Below, one piece after another: positions 31,626-40,458 of a stretch of DNA of 64,000 bases. Each line of letters starts with the position of its first letter. The stretch's first letter is position 1. The stretch spans positions 1 to 64,000 of the forward strand of contig NZ_VUOS01000013.1 of assembly GCF_009829325.1 (NCBI RefSeq), in the 5' to 3' direction. Below the pieces are notes generated by a model. The model was given only the letters and a program-made list of their open reading frames with translations, was not told the DNA's origin and searched no databases. The DNA comes from Nocardia sp. CY41 (lineage in GTDB: Bacteria > Actinomycetota > Actinomycetes > Mycobacteriales > Mycobacteriaceae). Both the position numbers and the translations under genes were made by a program.

Positions 31626-32177
31626 TCAGTCGCCGAGGGCGGTCGGCCGGTAGTAGCGCCCGTTGTAGTACAGCAGTGGTGCGGCGGCGGGCTTCTCGTC
31701 GGTGTTGTCGTGGACCCGGGTGACCAAGCCGACGACGAAGGTGTGGTCGCCGATGGGGATCAGCTGGTGCACGGTGGCGCGCAGCCAGATGGGGGTGCCG
31801 TGCAGGACCGGTTCGCCCGTGTCGAGGGTCGTCCACAGGCTGCGGTCGGTGAAACGCTCCTCGGCGGTCCGGGAGAACCGGTGGGCCAGGTGCTGCTGGT
31901 GTTCGCCGAGGAAGTGGATCACGACGGACGCGGCGTCCAGCATGGCGGACAGACTGGAGGAGGTGTGCGCGATGTTGAACGACACCAGCGGCGGGTCCAG
32001 CGACAGCGAGGCGAAGGATGTCGCGGTGAAGCCGACCGGTCCCCGTGGCGAAGTCAGCGTGACGACGGTGACGCCGGCCGGGTAGTGGCGCATGGAGGCG
32101 CGATATTGCTCCGCGGTGATGCCGCTCAGATCATCGGGGACCCGCAGATCCGTCTCGGGTCGTGGTGCGTCGGTCAC
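31626..32177 (-). CDS. Flavin reductase family protein (FMN-binding)
   Basis: A 183-residue flavin-reductase-like split-barrel: [32 protein letters not shown] (flavin-binding strand with the TS.S motif), then [13 protein letters not shown]-like strand [21 protein letters not shown] in parts, and a C-terminal [12 protein letters not shown] that is characteristic of the reductase component of two-component flavin monooxygenases. It is convergent with the SAM-IV-controlled aminotransferase. No oxygenase partner is adjacent, so the partner is unknown. Confidence 0.92.
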   Translation of the reverse strand: MTDAPRPETDLRVPDDLSGITAEQYRASMRHYPAGVTVVTLTSPRGPVGFTATSFASLSLDPPLVSFNIAHTSSSLSAMLDAASVVIHFLGEHQQHLAHRFSRTAEERFTDRSLWTTLDTGEPVLHGTPIWLRATVHQLIPIGDHTFVVGLVTRVHDNTDEKPAAAPLLYYNGRYYRPTALGD

Positions 32178-32304
32178 ATCACGAAACTACGCCCCACCCC
32201 GGCCGGCGAGTGGCGGCATACGTTGCCCGACCGTCGGCGCAACGCCGGACCGGCGACTCGCGGGCACGGGCAGCGGGATACGCGCCCGACGTGATTCGCG
32301 CGAG

Positions 32305-32781
32305 TCAGTCGACGTCGATGGGCAGGCCCGCCGTGATTCGCAGCAACTCCGGAAACGAGGTGCGGAAGACGGTGTTCGGATGCCCGCCCGCGGCCCAGAG
32401 CTCCCGGTGGCGCGCCAGCGCGTTGTCCACCCAGGTAGGCAGATTGGTCGGGTGGCCGACCGGTGCGACACCGCCGATCGGCTGGCCGGTCGCTCGGCGC
32501 ACCATGTCGGCGGAGGCGCGGGTCAGTGTGCCCTCCAGGCGCGCGCCGGTCTTCGCCAAGTCGACCTGATGCACCCCCGAGACCAGCAGGAGCACCGGGT
32601 CGTCGTCGAGCAGGAACACCAGGGATTTCGTGATCGCCCCTACGTCGACGCCGAGCGCTCGCGCGGCGTCCGCGGCGGTGTGCGTCGGCTCCGGCTTGGC
32701 GACGATGAGACCGTGATGACCTCGGGAGATGAGGGTATCCGCGACCCGGCAGGCGACCGGTGGCAATGACGACCTGCGCAT
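32305..32781 (-). CDS. ybaK: YbaK/ProX-type aminoacyl-tRNA deacylase
   Basis: A 158-residue YbaK/EbsC-domain protein: HTAADAARALGVDVGAITKSLVF (the conserved Lys of VKSL/TKSLVF), LLLVSGVHQVDLAK, a Gly-rich loop TGQPIGGVAPVGH and the terminal RTSFPELLRIT. The family hydrolyses mischarged Cys- or Ala-tRNA(Pro) or related species, acting as a free-standing editing factor. The length matches the family (about 155). It is a single gene, divergent in function from its neighbours. Confidence 0.9.
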   Translation of the reverse strand: MRRSSLPPVACRVADTLISRGHHGLIVAKPEPTHTAADAARALGVDVGAITKSLVFLLDDDPVLLLVSGVHQVDLAKTGARLEGTLTRASADMVRRATGQPIGGVAPVGHPTNLPTWVDNALARHRELWAAGGHPNTVFRTSFPELLRITAGLPIDVD

Positions 32782-32835
32782 CTCACCAGGGTAGAGCGAG
32801 TGCGGGCGGTATGCCGGGCGAGTCGCGCGGTCCGC

Positions 32836-33156
32836 TCAGTATTCCGGGTAGCCCTCGGGCGGCCCGAGCATTCCGGCGATCTGCGCACGGGTGATGCGCG
32901 CGAGTTCGGTCACGCTGCGCGTGGAGACCGATTCGTGTGCAACGGCTTCGAAGGCGCGCTCGAGATCGCGCTGGGACAGTGCGAGCAATTCGACGTCCGC
33001 CATGGTCAGCAGCGCGTCGTGATCAGGATAGGGGCGGGCGTCGGCCAATCGCTCCGCCCACGTGACGTTGCAGCAGCATTCGTACAGTGCGTGAATCGCG
33101 CGACCGCGCGGCAATTCGTTGAACCGGTCCAGGCCGATTCCCCGGTGCATCAGCAT
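32836..33156 (-). CDS. Short OHCU-decarboxylase-like protein
   Basis: The 106-residue product starts IGLDRFNELPRGRAIHALYECC, in parts, and continues NVTWAERLADARPYPDHDALL, the N-terminal helices of 2-oxo-4-hydroxy-4-carboxy-5-ureidoimidazoline decarboxylases (UraD). Full UraD is about 160 residues; here the second half is shortened, so activity is uncertain. Similar short forms exist in actinobacteria. The start at ATG 33156 has GGAGAAG close upstream; ATG 33150 is equally possible. No other urate-pathway gene is nearby, which weakens a purine role. Confidence 0.7.
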   Translation of the reverse strand: MLMHRGIGLDRFNELPRGRAIHALYECCCNVTWAERLADARPYPDHDALLTMADVELLALSQRDLERAFEAVAHESVSTRSVTELARITRAQIAGMLGPPEGYPEY

Positions 33157-33349
33157 GAGCTTCTCCGAACCCGATGACTGAGGTCTGCCGATGGGACAAT
33201 GATCCGCCGTCGCCGCGGCAGGCAACCAGCGCACCGCCGGCGAATTTGCACAGGATTTACACGCTAGGCGATTTTGCCGGTGAGTCCGGAAGCCACGCAG
33301 GTCACCGGGTCGGGACACGGGCTCCGATCTGTCTCGATACGCTGTACAA

Positions 33350-34171
33350 ATGACAGATTGGCAGGCTTTCACCGTCGAAACCAAGGATCACGTCGCGCAG
33401 GTGACGTTGATCGGCCCCGGCAAGGGCAACGCGATGGGTCCCGACTTCTGGCGCGAGCTGCCGGAGGTGTTCGGGCAGCTGGACGCCGATCCCGAGGTGC
33501 GGGCGATCGTGCTGACCGGGTCGGGCAAGCATTTCTCCTACGGCTTGGACCTGCCCGCGATGAGCGGCACGTTCGGCCCGCTGCTGGCCGATCGCGCCCT
33601 GGCCGCGCCGCGCACCGACTTCCTCACCGAGGTGCGCAAGATGCAGGCCTCGATCACGGCCGTGGCGGACTGCCGCAAGCCGGTGATCGCGGCGGTGTCC
33701 GGCTGGTGCATCGGCGGCGGACTGGACCTCATCGCGGCGGCCGACATCCGCTACGCCAGCGCGGAGGCCAAGTTCAGCCTGCGGGAGGCCAAGGTCGCGA
33801 TCGTCGCCGACGTGGGCTCGCTGCACCGGCTGCCCGGCATCATCGGCGAGGGACACCTGCGTGAGCTCGCCTACACGGGCAAGGACATCGATGCCGCTCG
33901 CGCGGAGAAGATCGGCTTGGTCAACGACGTCTTCCCGGACCAGGAAGCGGCGCTGGACGCGGCGCACGCCACCGCCCGCGAGATCGCCGCGAACCCGCCG
34001 CTGGTGGTACAGGGGGTCAAGGACGTGCTGGATCAGCGGCGCAAGGACGAGATCGCCGCGGGACTGCGCTACGTCTCCGCGTGGAACGCCGCGTTCCTGC
34101 CCTCGGAGGACCTCACCGAGGCGATCAAGGCCGTTTTCGAGAAGCGCACGCCCGAATTCCGCGGCCAGTGA
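33350..34171 (+). CDS. Crotonase/enoyl-CoA hydratase family protein (dienoyl-CoA isomerase-like)
   Basis: A 273-residue crotonase. The oxyanion-hole strands are GSGKHFSYGLDLPAM and CIGGGLDLIAAADIRYA, and FSLREAKVAIVADVGSLHRLPGIIGEGHLRELAYTG (seen in parts) carries an Asp at the VADVGS position. An acidic residue there is characteristic of delta(3,5)-delta(2,4)-dienoyl-CoA isomerases and distinguishes them from hydratases. A role in degrading unsaturated fatty acids is likely. It is a single gene, divergent from the OHCU-like gene. Confidence 0.9.
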   Translation: MTDWQAFTVETKDHVAQVTLIGPGKGNAMGPDFWRELPEVFGQLDADPEVRAIVLTGSGKHFSYGLDLPAMSGTFGPLLADRALAAPRTDFLTEVRKMQASITAVADCRKPVIAAVSGWCIGGGLDLIAAADIRYASAEAKFSLREAKVAIVADVGSLHRLPGIIGEGHLRELAYTGKDIDAARAEKIGLVNDVFPDQEAALDAAHATAREIAANPPLVVQGVKDVLDQRRKDEIAAGLRYVSAWNAAFLPSEDLTEAIKAVFEKRTPEFRGQ

Positions 34172-34359
34172 CATCGGCGGTGCGCCCGCACCCGAGCGAG
34201 CGCGCTGTGCCGAGCCACCAAGGGTGGGTACCGAGGGTGGGCAAGGTGATTCGCCTCAGGGTTGCCTTGCCCTCACCCTAGGGGTGGCTGTGCGGGGCGC
34301 CGCTCGTCCATATCGTTTGTGACGTCGGAAATTTCGCCTCGCATTCAGGAGCAAGAACA

Positions 34360-34602
34360 ATGCGTATCAAGTCCTTCCTCGCCGCTGGTCTGCTGGCCAC
34401 CGCTGCCGTCGCCGGGGTGTCGACGGCCGCATCGGCCTCGGCCGCGCCGGTTTACCAGGAGGTCGCCTACGGCGGCACCTATGTCGGCACCTACGCCACG
34501 CTGAGCGCCTGCCGGGCCGACGGCGAGTCGCCGAGCACCGGCGGCTACTACTGGGAGTGCATCGAGTCCTGGGACGGCTGGGACCTGTACATCTACTACT
34601 GA
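34360..34602 (+). CDS. Small secreted protein
   Basis: An 80-residue precursor: a signal peptide ([16 protein letters not shown], cleavage after Ala near residue 29) and a mature part of about 50 residues rich in Tyr, Trp and Gly with two Cys (SACRAD and WECIES), ending WDLYIYY. AGGAG lies nine bases before ATG 34360. Small secreted aromatic-rich proteins of this type are common in Nocardia and have no known function. It is followed by three tandem hairpins. Confidence 0.8.
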   Translation: MRIKSFLAAGLLATAAVAGVSTAASASAAPVYQEVAYGGTYVGTYATLSACRADGESPSTGGYYWECIESWDGWDLYIYY

Positions 34603-34618
34603 ACCAACTGACACCGAG

Positions 34619-34650
34619 AAGGGGCATCCGGTATCCGGGTGTCCCTTTTC
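34619..34650 (+). terminator. Hairpin with T-run after the secreted-protein gene
   Basis: GGGGCATCCGG and CCGGGTGTCCC pair, with one G-U pair and a small bulge, around a TAT loop and are followed by TTTT, 17 bases after the stop codon. It is the best intrinsic terminator for the plus-strand gene. Confidence 0.7.
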
Positions 34651-34671
34651 GCCTTTCGTAGCGCGAAAGGC
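34651..34671. terminator. Second hairpin between convergent genes
   Basis: GCCTTTCG (34651-34658) pairs perfectly with CGAAAGGC (34664-34671) across a 5-base loop. It lies between the terminator of the secreted-protein gene and that of ppa. Confidence 0.5.
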
Positions 34672-34673
34672 AG

Positions 34674-34706
34674 AGCGGGGAGTCCGGGCCTACCGGACTC
34701 CCCGCT
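34674..34706 (-). terminator. Strong 14-bp hairpin terminator of ppa
   Basis: AGCGGGGAGTCCGG (34674-34687) pairs perfectly with its inverse (34693-34706) around a 5-base loop, 21 bases past the ppa stop codon. No T-run follows, but the 14-base GC-rich stem is strong enough to act in both directions. Confidence 0.7.
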
Positions 34707-34727
34707 CGCGTTGTGCCGGAAAGGCTT

Positions 34728-35219
34728 TCAGTGCCCGCCCTGGTCCTTCAGGCGCTGGATGGACGCTTCCACCTCGGCCTCGGCCTCGGCCCGGCCCACC
34801 CACTCCGAACCCTTGACGTACTTGCCGGGCTCCAGGTCCTTGTAGCGCTCGAAGAAGTGCTTGATCGCGGCCAATTCGAACTCCGGGACGTCCTTCAGAT
34901 CCTGGATGTGGTCCCAGCGCGGGTCACCCGCGGGCACGCACAGGATCTTGTCGTCGCCGCCTGCCTCGTCGACCATCTTGTACATCGCGACCGGGCGGGC
35001 CTCCACGATCACGCCGGGGAACACCGAATCGGGCAGCAGGACCAGCGCGTCCAGCGGGTCACCGTCCTCGCCGAGGGTGTTCTCGATGTAGCCGTAGTCG
35101 GCGGGATAGACCATGGACGTGTACAGGAACCGATCGAGCCGGACCCGGCCGGTCTCGTGATCGACCTCGTACTTGTTCCGGGAACCCTTGGGGATCTCGA
35201 TGGTGACGTCGAACTCCAC
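34728..35219 (-). CDS. ppa: Inorganic pyrophosphatase (family I)
   Basis: A 163-residue soluble pyrophosphatase: [18 protein letters not shown] at the start (GTG 35219, with GAAGGAGAT upstream), [21 protein letters not shown], seen in parts, with the Asp cluster that binds magnesium, and [17 protein letters not shown]. It hydrolyses pyrophosphate to drive biosynthetic reactions. The family-canonical N-terminus decides the start over the ATG at 35237. It is divergent from the DacB-like gene, the same order as Rv3628/Rv3627c in M. tuberculosis. Confidence 0.97.
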   Translation of the reverse strand: MEFDVTIEIPKGSRNKYEVDHETGRVRLDRFLYTSMVYPADYGYIENTLGEDGDPLDALVLLPDSVFPGVIVEARPVAMYKMVDEAGGDDKILCVPAGDPRWDHIQDLKDVPEFELAAIKHFFERYKDLEPGKYVKGSEWVGRAEAEAEVEASIQRLKDQGGH

Positions 35220-35415
35220 GCCATCTCCTTCGTGCATCGGGGCCGAGCTCGGCGACTCGGCTGCTTTTCGGCGACTGCCGACTCGGCCGCTGCGGAGTGT
35301 GCCGACTCGCCAGGTTGTTCGGGGGAACGGTTGCGCAACGAGGATAGTGTGGTCGTCGGGGACATGGGTGCGGCAGGCGGCTGCTGCGGGAATCGGTCAG
35401 GAGAGCGGCGGCGAC

Positions 35416-36876
35416 GTGTTTGGTGGCAACGAGAACATCGGTGGGCTGGCCGCCCGGCGGCGCCGCAACAGATGGATCTGGATCTCGAGCACGATGGTCG
35501 TACTGATCGTCGCCGCCGCCGTGGCGCTGCTCGCGGTGCGTCCGTGGACCCCGGAATTCCGGCACGGTGGTCTCACCGTCGCCGCCCCGCCCGATCCGGT
35601 CGAGCCCTCGCCACAGGTCGGCCCGGCCCGGTCCACCGATTCCGCGCCGAGTCCGGCCGGTATCGCCGCGGCGCTGGCCCCGGTGATCGCCAATCCGGAC
35701 CTCGGCGCGTTCGCCGGGCAGGTGACCGACCCGGGCAGCGGGACGGTGCTGTGGAGCGGCGACGCGAACCGTCCGATGATCCCGTCGTCCACCGCGAAGA
35801 TCCTCACCGCGGCGGCCGCTCTGCTCACCCTGCCCGCCGAGCACCGGGTGACCACGAAGGTCGTCGCCGGTGCGGCGCCGAACGAAGCGGTGCTGGTCGG
35901 CGGCGGCGATCCGACGCTCACCGCGCAGCCGGACGGCAAGGGGTACTACCCGAACGGGCCGCGCCTGTCCGACCTGGTGAGCCAGATCAAGTCCGCGGGT
36001 CGCGCTATAGACACGATCGTCGTCGACTTCTCCGCCTACACCGGCCCGGCCATGGCGCAGGGCTGGGACCCGGTCGACATCCCCGAGGGCTCCATCGCCC
36101 CGATCGAACCGGTGATGATCGATGGCGGTCGCCTGCAGCCCTTGGTCGAGTACTCGCCGCGCACCGCCACGCCCGCGCTGGACGCCGGTCGGCGGCTGGC
36201 GACCGATTTGGGGCTGGACCCCGCCAAGGTCAGGACGGGTGTCGCGCCCGCAGGCGCCGCCGAGATCGCTTCCGTGCGGTCGGCGCCACTGCGCGACCGG
36301 CTGCGGGACATGATGGTCTACTCCGACAATGTGCTGGCCGAGACGATCGGCCGGGAGATCGCCACGGCCACCGGCGGCGCGGCGTCCTTCGCCGGTGGGG
36401 TCACCGCGGTGCGCGCGGCGTTGAGCAAGGCCGGTTTCGATCTGTCCGGGCTGGATATGCACGACAGCAGCGGGCTTTCGGTCGACGACCGGATTCCCGC
36501 GCGGTTGCTCGACCGCGTCGTGGCGACCGCGGCCGAGCCCACCGGCGCCACGGCGGTGAAACCGGCCGGTACCAAGGCCGAGCCCGAGACCGACCGGGTC
36601 GCGGCCACCTTGGCGCCGATGCTCGACGCCCTCCCGGTCGCGGGCGCTACCGGGTCGCTGACCAGCCGCTACGTCACGCGGGACCGCCAGGGTGCCGGCT
36701 GGGTGCGGGCCAAGACCGGAACTCTGTCGGTCTCCAGCGCGTTGGTCGGGTATGTGCTGGACGCCGATGGGCGGGTGCTGACCTTCGCTCTGATGTCGAA
36801 CGATCGACCACCGGAGGTGAGCAGGCCCGCGTTGGACGCGATCGCAGGCACGCTGCGAAACTGTGGATGCTCCTGA
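35416..36876 (+). CDS. dacB: D-alanyl-D-alanine carboxypeptidase/endopeptidase (PBP4, DacB family)
   Basis: A 486-residue envelope peptidase: a membrane anchor or uncleaved signal (MVVLIVAAAVALLAV, about residues 26-41), then the penicillin-binding fold with SxxK (SSTAKIL), SxN (VYSDNVL) and KTG (AKTGTLSVSS). It matches Rv3627c in size and position. It would trim D-Ala or cut peptide cross-links in peptidoglycan. The start is uncertain: GTG 35416 gives a normal N-terminus, with AGGAG 13 bases away; GTG 35347 is an alternative. It is the first gene of a run with the DUF2342 gene, tilS and hpt. Confidence 0.92.
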   Translation: MFGGNENIGGLAARRRRNRWIWISSTMVVLIVAAAVALLAVRPWTPEFRHGGLTVAAPPDPVEPSPQVGPARSTDSAPSPAGIAAALAPVIANPDLGAFAGQVTDPGSGTVLWSGDANRPMIPSSTAKILTAAAALLTLPAEHRVTTKVVAGAAPNEAVLVGGGDPTLTAQPDGKGYYPNGPRLSDLVSQIKSAGRAIDTIVVDFSAYTGPAMAQGWDPVDIPEGSIAPIEPVMIDGGRLQPLVEYSPRTATPALDAGRRLATDLGLDPAKVRTGVAPAGAAEIASVRSAPLRDRLRDMMVYSDNVLAETIGREIATATGGAASFAGGVTAVRAALSKAGFDLSGLDMHDSSGLSVDDRIPARLLDRVVATAAEPTGATAVKPAGTKAEPETDRVAATLAPMLDALPVAGATGSLTSRYVTRDRQGAGWVRAKTGTLSVSSALVGYVLDADGRVLTFALMSNDRPPEVSRPALDAIAGTLRNCGCS

Positions 36877-36889
36877 CGGGTGGTTGATC

Positions 36890-37996
36890 ATGACCCAGCA
36901 AGGTTCCGAGACAGTCGAATTCGGCTCCGCCGGCGCGGACGAGCGGCGTAAGGGCCGCTCGGGTCTGTCCGGTGTGGTGGATTGGCGTCTGGCGGCGCGA
37001 ACCGGCTCCGCGCTGGTGCCCGCCGGTCCGCGCACCTCGCGCTATTCGGCCGAACAGGTGGTCGCCGAACTCGCCGAGTCCTCCGTGCGGGCCGAGGCGC
37101 CGGTTCGCGAGGTCAGTGGGTTGCTGGACGACCGGCCGGTCCCGGCGGCCCGGATCGTCGACCGCCCGGGTTGGATCACGGCCGCCGCCGACTCGATGGC
37201 CCAGCTCACCGGGACCGGCCAGGTGCGGTTGGACCGCAAGCTGGCGGGCAAACCCGCCGGAGTGCAAGCGGGTGCGATGCTCGCCTTCCTGTCCACCGCG
37301 ATTCTCGGTCAATACGACCCGTTCACCGGCTCCGACGGCACCCTGCTGCTGGTCGCGCCGAACATCGTGGCGGTCGAACGGGCGCTCGGGGTGTCGCCGA
37401 GCGATTTCCGGCTGTGGGTGTGCCTGCACGAGGTGACCCATCGGGTGCAGTTCTCCTCCGCGCCCTGGCTCGGCGACTACATGCGCGCCAACGTCGAGGT
37501 GCTCGGCGAGGTCGCCGACGAGCCGCTGAGCGACATGCTGGCCCGCCTGGTCGACGAGGTGCGCGACCGCCGTCGCGGGACCACACCCGACGACCCGGCC
37601 GCGCGCGGCGTGGTCGGTCTGCTGCGCGCCACGCAGGCGCCGCCGCAGCGTGCGGCGCTGGACCGTCTGCTCATGCTCGGCACGCTGCTGGAGGGGCACG
37701 CCGACCACGTCATGGATGCCGTCGGTCCCGCGGTCGTACCGTCGGTCGAGCAGATCCGCACCGCGTTCGACCAGCGCCGCAGGCGTCCGACCAACCCGGT
37801 GCAACGCATCCTGCGGGCCCTGCTCGGCGTGGACGCGAAGGTCGCCCAGTACGTGCGCGGCAAGAAATTCGTGGACGAGGTGGTCGGCGCGGTGGGGATG
37901 ACGCGATTCAACACCGTGTGGACCGACGCCGAGACCCTGCCGCGCACCGACGAGATCGAGCATCCGCAGCGCTGGATCGAGCGCGTGCTGGTCTGA
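36890..37996 (+). CDS. DUF2342 zinc-dependent metallopeptidase-like protein
   Basis: A 368-residue protein of the family once labelled 'coenzyme F420 biosynthesis-associated'. It has a zincin-type motif LHEVTHRVQF (HExxH, about residues 186-195) and a downstream EGHADHVMD that could provide the third ligand. A role in F420 biosynthesis is not proven. ATG 36890 follows the dacB stop by 13 bases; GTG 36863 would overlap dacB. M. tuberculosis Rv3626c occupies the same place between dacB and tilS. Confidence 0.9.
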   Translation: MTQQGSETVEFGSAGADERRKGRSGLSGVVDWRLAARTGSALVPAGPRTSRYSAEQVVAELAESSVRAEAPVREVSGLLDDRPVPAARIVDRPGWITAAADSMAQLTGTGQVRLDRKLAGKPAGVQAGAMLAFLSTAILGQYDPFTGSDGTLLLVAPNIVAVERALGVSPSDFRLWVCLHEVTHRVQFSSAPWLGDYMRANVEVLGEVADEPLSDMLARLVDEVRDRRRGTTPDDPAARGVVGLLRATQAPPQRAALDRLLMLGTLLEGHADHVMDAVGPAVVPSVEQIRTAFDQRRRRPTNPVQRILRALLGVDAKVAQYVRGKKFVDEVVGAVGMTRFNTVWTDAETLPRTDEIEHPQRWIERVLV

Positions 37997-38053
37997 GTGG
38001 TTCCGCGCCCCGTGGTGGTTCGCCGCTCGTGGTCGGGCCGGTAGGCTGCGCCC

Positions 38054-39181
38054 ATGGGGCGTGCGCCAGGAACGACACCCGGGCGCTTCGGGTCGGAGAC
38101 CGGGTCTTCCGGTCCCGGGCGTCCGTCCGCGCCCGCCCGGTTGCCCGAGACCGCTGCCGTGCTCGCCGTCCGCCGGGCGGTCCGCGACTGGCTGGGCAGG
38201 TTCGGGCCGCCCGAGACCGGGGAACAGGCCGTGGCGGTAGCGTTGTCCGGTGGCGCGGATTCGCTGGCCCTCACCGCGGCGGCGGTAGTGGAGACGAACG
38301 CGGTGGACGCGCTGGTGGTCGATCATCGCCTGCAGTCCGGATCCGGCGCGGTCGCCGCCGAGGCGGCGGCGCTGGCGCTGGCGCTCGGCTGCCGGTCCGC
38401 GCGCGTGCTCGCGGTCGAGGTCGGCACCGAGGGCGGCTTGGAAGCCGCCGCGCGCCGGGCCCGCTACACCGCGCTGGACTCGGCGCGCGCGGGTTTGCCG
38501 GTGCTGCTCGGTCACACCCTCGACGACCAGGCCGAAACGGTGCTGCTCGGCCTCGCGCGGGGCTCCGGTGGCCGTTCGATCCAAGGGATGGCCGCCTGTG
38601 CCGAGCCGTGGGGACGGCCGCTGCTCGGCGTGCGCCGGGAAACCACCCGGCAGATGTGCGCCGACCTGGGCGTGACGCCGCACGACGATCCGCACAACGC
38701 GGCGCCGGAGTTCACCAGGGTCCGGCTGCGCACCGAGGCGCTGCCGCTGTTGGAGCAGATCCTCGGCGGTGGCGTGGCCCCCGCGCTGGCGCGCACGGCC
38801 GAGCAGTTGCGCGAGGACGGCGCGGTGCTGGACGTGCTCGCCGCCGACCTGCGGCACACCGCCGGTGATGGGCAGGCGCTGGTGATCGAGACCCTCGCCA
38901 CTGCGCCCGCCGCGCTCCGCAAACGGGCGATCCGGGCGTGGCTGCTCGACAACGGGGCGAAAGCCCTGACCACGAAGCATTTACAGGCAGTCGACGAACT
39001 GGTTACGGCTTGGCGCGGGCAGGGCGGCGTCGCGGTCGGCGGAGGAAGGCCGGGTAGCAGGTTGGTCGCCAGGCGCGAACATGGCAGGCTGACACTGCGG
39101 CTGGACGAGGACGGCATCGGACCGATGACGCAGACCGAACCGGCCCAACGGGCTCACCACCACGGAAGGGAATCCAGCTGA
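38054..39181 (+). CDS. tilS: tRNA(Ile)-lysidine synthetase
   Basis: A 375-residue PP-loop ATPase: [15 protein letters not shown] (ATP pyrophosphatase loop, about residues 62-76), [32 protein letters not shown] in parts (the HxxDDxxET motif), then a substrate-binding domain from about 215. It converts the wobble cytidine of the AUA-reading tRNA-Ile to lysidine and is essential. Its stop is followed one base later by the hpt start. The tilS-hpt order is conserved widely in bacteria. Confidence 0.96.
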   Translation: MGRAPGTTPGRFGSETGSSGPGRPSAPARLPETAAVLAVRRAVRDWLGRFGPPETGEQAVAVALSGGADSLALTAAAVVETNAVDALVVDHRLQSGSGAVAAEAAALALALGCRSARVLAVEVGTEGGLEAAARRARYTALDSARAGLPVLLGHTLDDQAETVLLGLARGSGGRSIQGMAACAEPWGRPLLGVRRETTRQMCADLGVTPHDDPHNAAPEFTRVRLRTEALPLLEQILGGGVAPALARTAEQLREDGAVLDVLAADLRHTAGDGQALVIETLATAPAALRKRAIRAWLLDNGAKALTTKHLQAVDELVTAWRGQGGVAVGGGRPGSRLVARREHGRLTLRLDEDGIGPMTQTEPAQRAHHHGRESS

Positions 39182-39182
39182 C

Positions 39183-39737
39183 GTGTACGGGGATGACATC
39201 GCGTCGGTGCTGATCACCGAGGAACAGATCGCCGCCAAGACCCAGGAGCTGGCCGAACTCATCGCCAAGCGGTATCCCCCGGACGCTCCCGAGGGCGATC
39301 TGCTGCTGGTGGGCGTGCTCAAGGGCGCCATCTTCTTCATGACCGACCTGGCCAAGGCGCTGCCGATCCCGACCCAGATGGAATTCATGGCCGTCTCGTC
39401 CTACGGGTCGTCGACCTCGTCCTCGGGTGTCGTGCGCATCATGAAGGATCTGGACAAGGACATCGCGGGCCGCAACGTCCTCATCGTCGAGGACATCATC
39501 GACTCCGGGCTCACGCTGTCATGGCTCAAGCGGAACCTGTCCACCCGCAACCCGGCCTCGCTCGAGGTGGTCACCCTGCTACGCAAGCCCGACGCGTTAC
39601 GCACGCCGGTGGAAGTCGCGCACGTCGGCTTCGACATCCCGAACGAATTCGTCGTGGGCTATGGCCTCGACTACGCGGAGCGCTACCGGGACCTCCCCTA
39701 CATCGGCACCCTCGACCCCAAGGTCTACGGCGGCTGA
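39183..39737 (+). CDS. hpt: Hypoxanthine(-guanine) phosphoribosyltransferase
   Basis: A 184-residue PRTase: [29 protein letters not shown], the PRPP-binding motif [14 protein letters not shown] and the base-specificity region [24 protein letters not shown], seen in parts. It salvages hypoxanthine and guanine to IMP and GMP. The GTG start at 39183 sits one base after the tilS stop. In many actinobacteria ftsH follows hpt directly; here ftsH is 15 kb further on. Confidence 0.97.
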   Translation: MYGDDIASVLITEEQIAAKTQELAELIAKRYPPDAPEGDLLLVGVLKGAIFFMTDLAKALPIPTQMEFMAVSSYGSSTSSSGVVRIMKDLDKDIAGRNVLIVEDIIDSGLTLSWLKRNLSTRNPASLEVVTLLRKPDALRTPVEVAHVGFDIPNEFVVGYGLDYAERYRDLPYIGTLDPKVYGG

Positions 39738-39741
39738 GGCG

Positions 39742-40458
39742 TCAGCCGGGCAGGATGCCGAAAATCGTTGCCGGAGAGCCGGAACCGCCACGATAGAGCG
39801 GTCCGCCGACCAGCACCCATGCCCCGGTCGCGGGCAGCGCGGCCAGGTTCGCCATGCACTCCAAGCTGATCCGGCGCTCGCCGTAGAGCAGCTTGGACAC
39901 TGCGTACGTCTGGTCGGTACCCACATCGGGGCCGAAGGTGTCGATGCCGAGCGCGCCACGGCTGCCGAGCCTGCCGCTGCGCAACAGCCATTCCACCGCC
40001 TCCACGGCGAACCCGGGCTGCCGACCGGCCGACTCGCCCGCGCCGATGAACTCCGGTGTACCCCACTTGGCGTCCCAGCCGGTCCAGGCGATCACCGCCG
40101 CTTCGTCCGGGATCCGGCCGTGACCTGCCTCCCAGCGCGTCAGATCGTCGACCGTGATCGCGTAGTCGCGGTCGGTCGCGCAACGGTGCCGGACATCGAT
40201 CTTCACGGCGGGCAGCAGCAGGTCGTCCGGCTCCAGCTCGTGCGCGGCCAGTCCGTCGGCGCGGAAATGGATCGGTGCGCCCCAATGGGTTCCGGTGTGC
40301 TCGCCCTGCCGGATGTAGCGCAGGTAATAGCCGTGGTCGGCGATCGTGGCCACCACGTCGGTGCGGAACTCGGGGTCCTCCGGATACAGCGGCGTGGTGG
40401 CCGGGTCGTGGACGTGCGACAGATTCACCAACCGTCCCAGTGGGCGCGGTGTGGTCAT
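39742..40458 (-). CDS. Cyclase/kynurenine-formamidase-fold protein with altered metal motif
   Basis: A 238-residue cyclase-family (swivelling beta/beta/alpha) protein: LVNLSHVHDPATTPLYP at the start and EHTGTHWGAPIHF in the place of the metal-binding HxGTHxDxPxH motif. The motif Asp is Gly here, while the His residues remain. The C-terminal half has WLLRSGRLGSRGALGIDTFGPDVG and GAWVLVGGPLY. Relatives hydrolyse N-formylkynurenine or cyclic amides. Loss of a zinc ligand may change or abolish activity. The ATG overlaps the stop of the upstream pseudokinase by four bases. It is convergent with hpt. Confidence 0.8.
   Translation of the reverse strand: MTTPRPLGRLVNLSHVHDPATTPLYPEDPEFRTDVVATIADHGYYLRYIRQGEHTGTHWGAPIHFRADGLAAHELEPDDLLLPAVKIDVRHRCATDRDYAITVDDLTRWEAGHGRIPDEAAVIAWTGWDAKWGTPEFIGAGESAGRQPGFAVEAVEWLLRSGRLGSRGALGIDTFGPDVGTDQTYAVSKLLYGERRISLECMANLAALPATGAWVLVGGPLYRGGSGSPATIFGILPG

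Noticed and set aside
34236..34275. Possible iron box (IdeR/DmdR-like) before the small secreted protein gene
   Set aside because: AGGGTTGCCTTGCCCT looks reminiscent, but only the outer four bases of each half are symmetric and the TTAGGTTAG core is not present.
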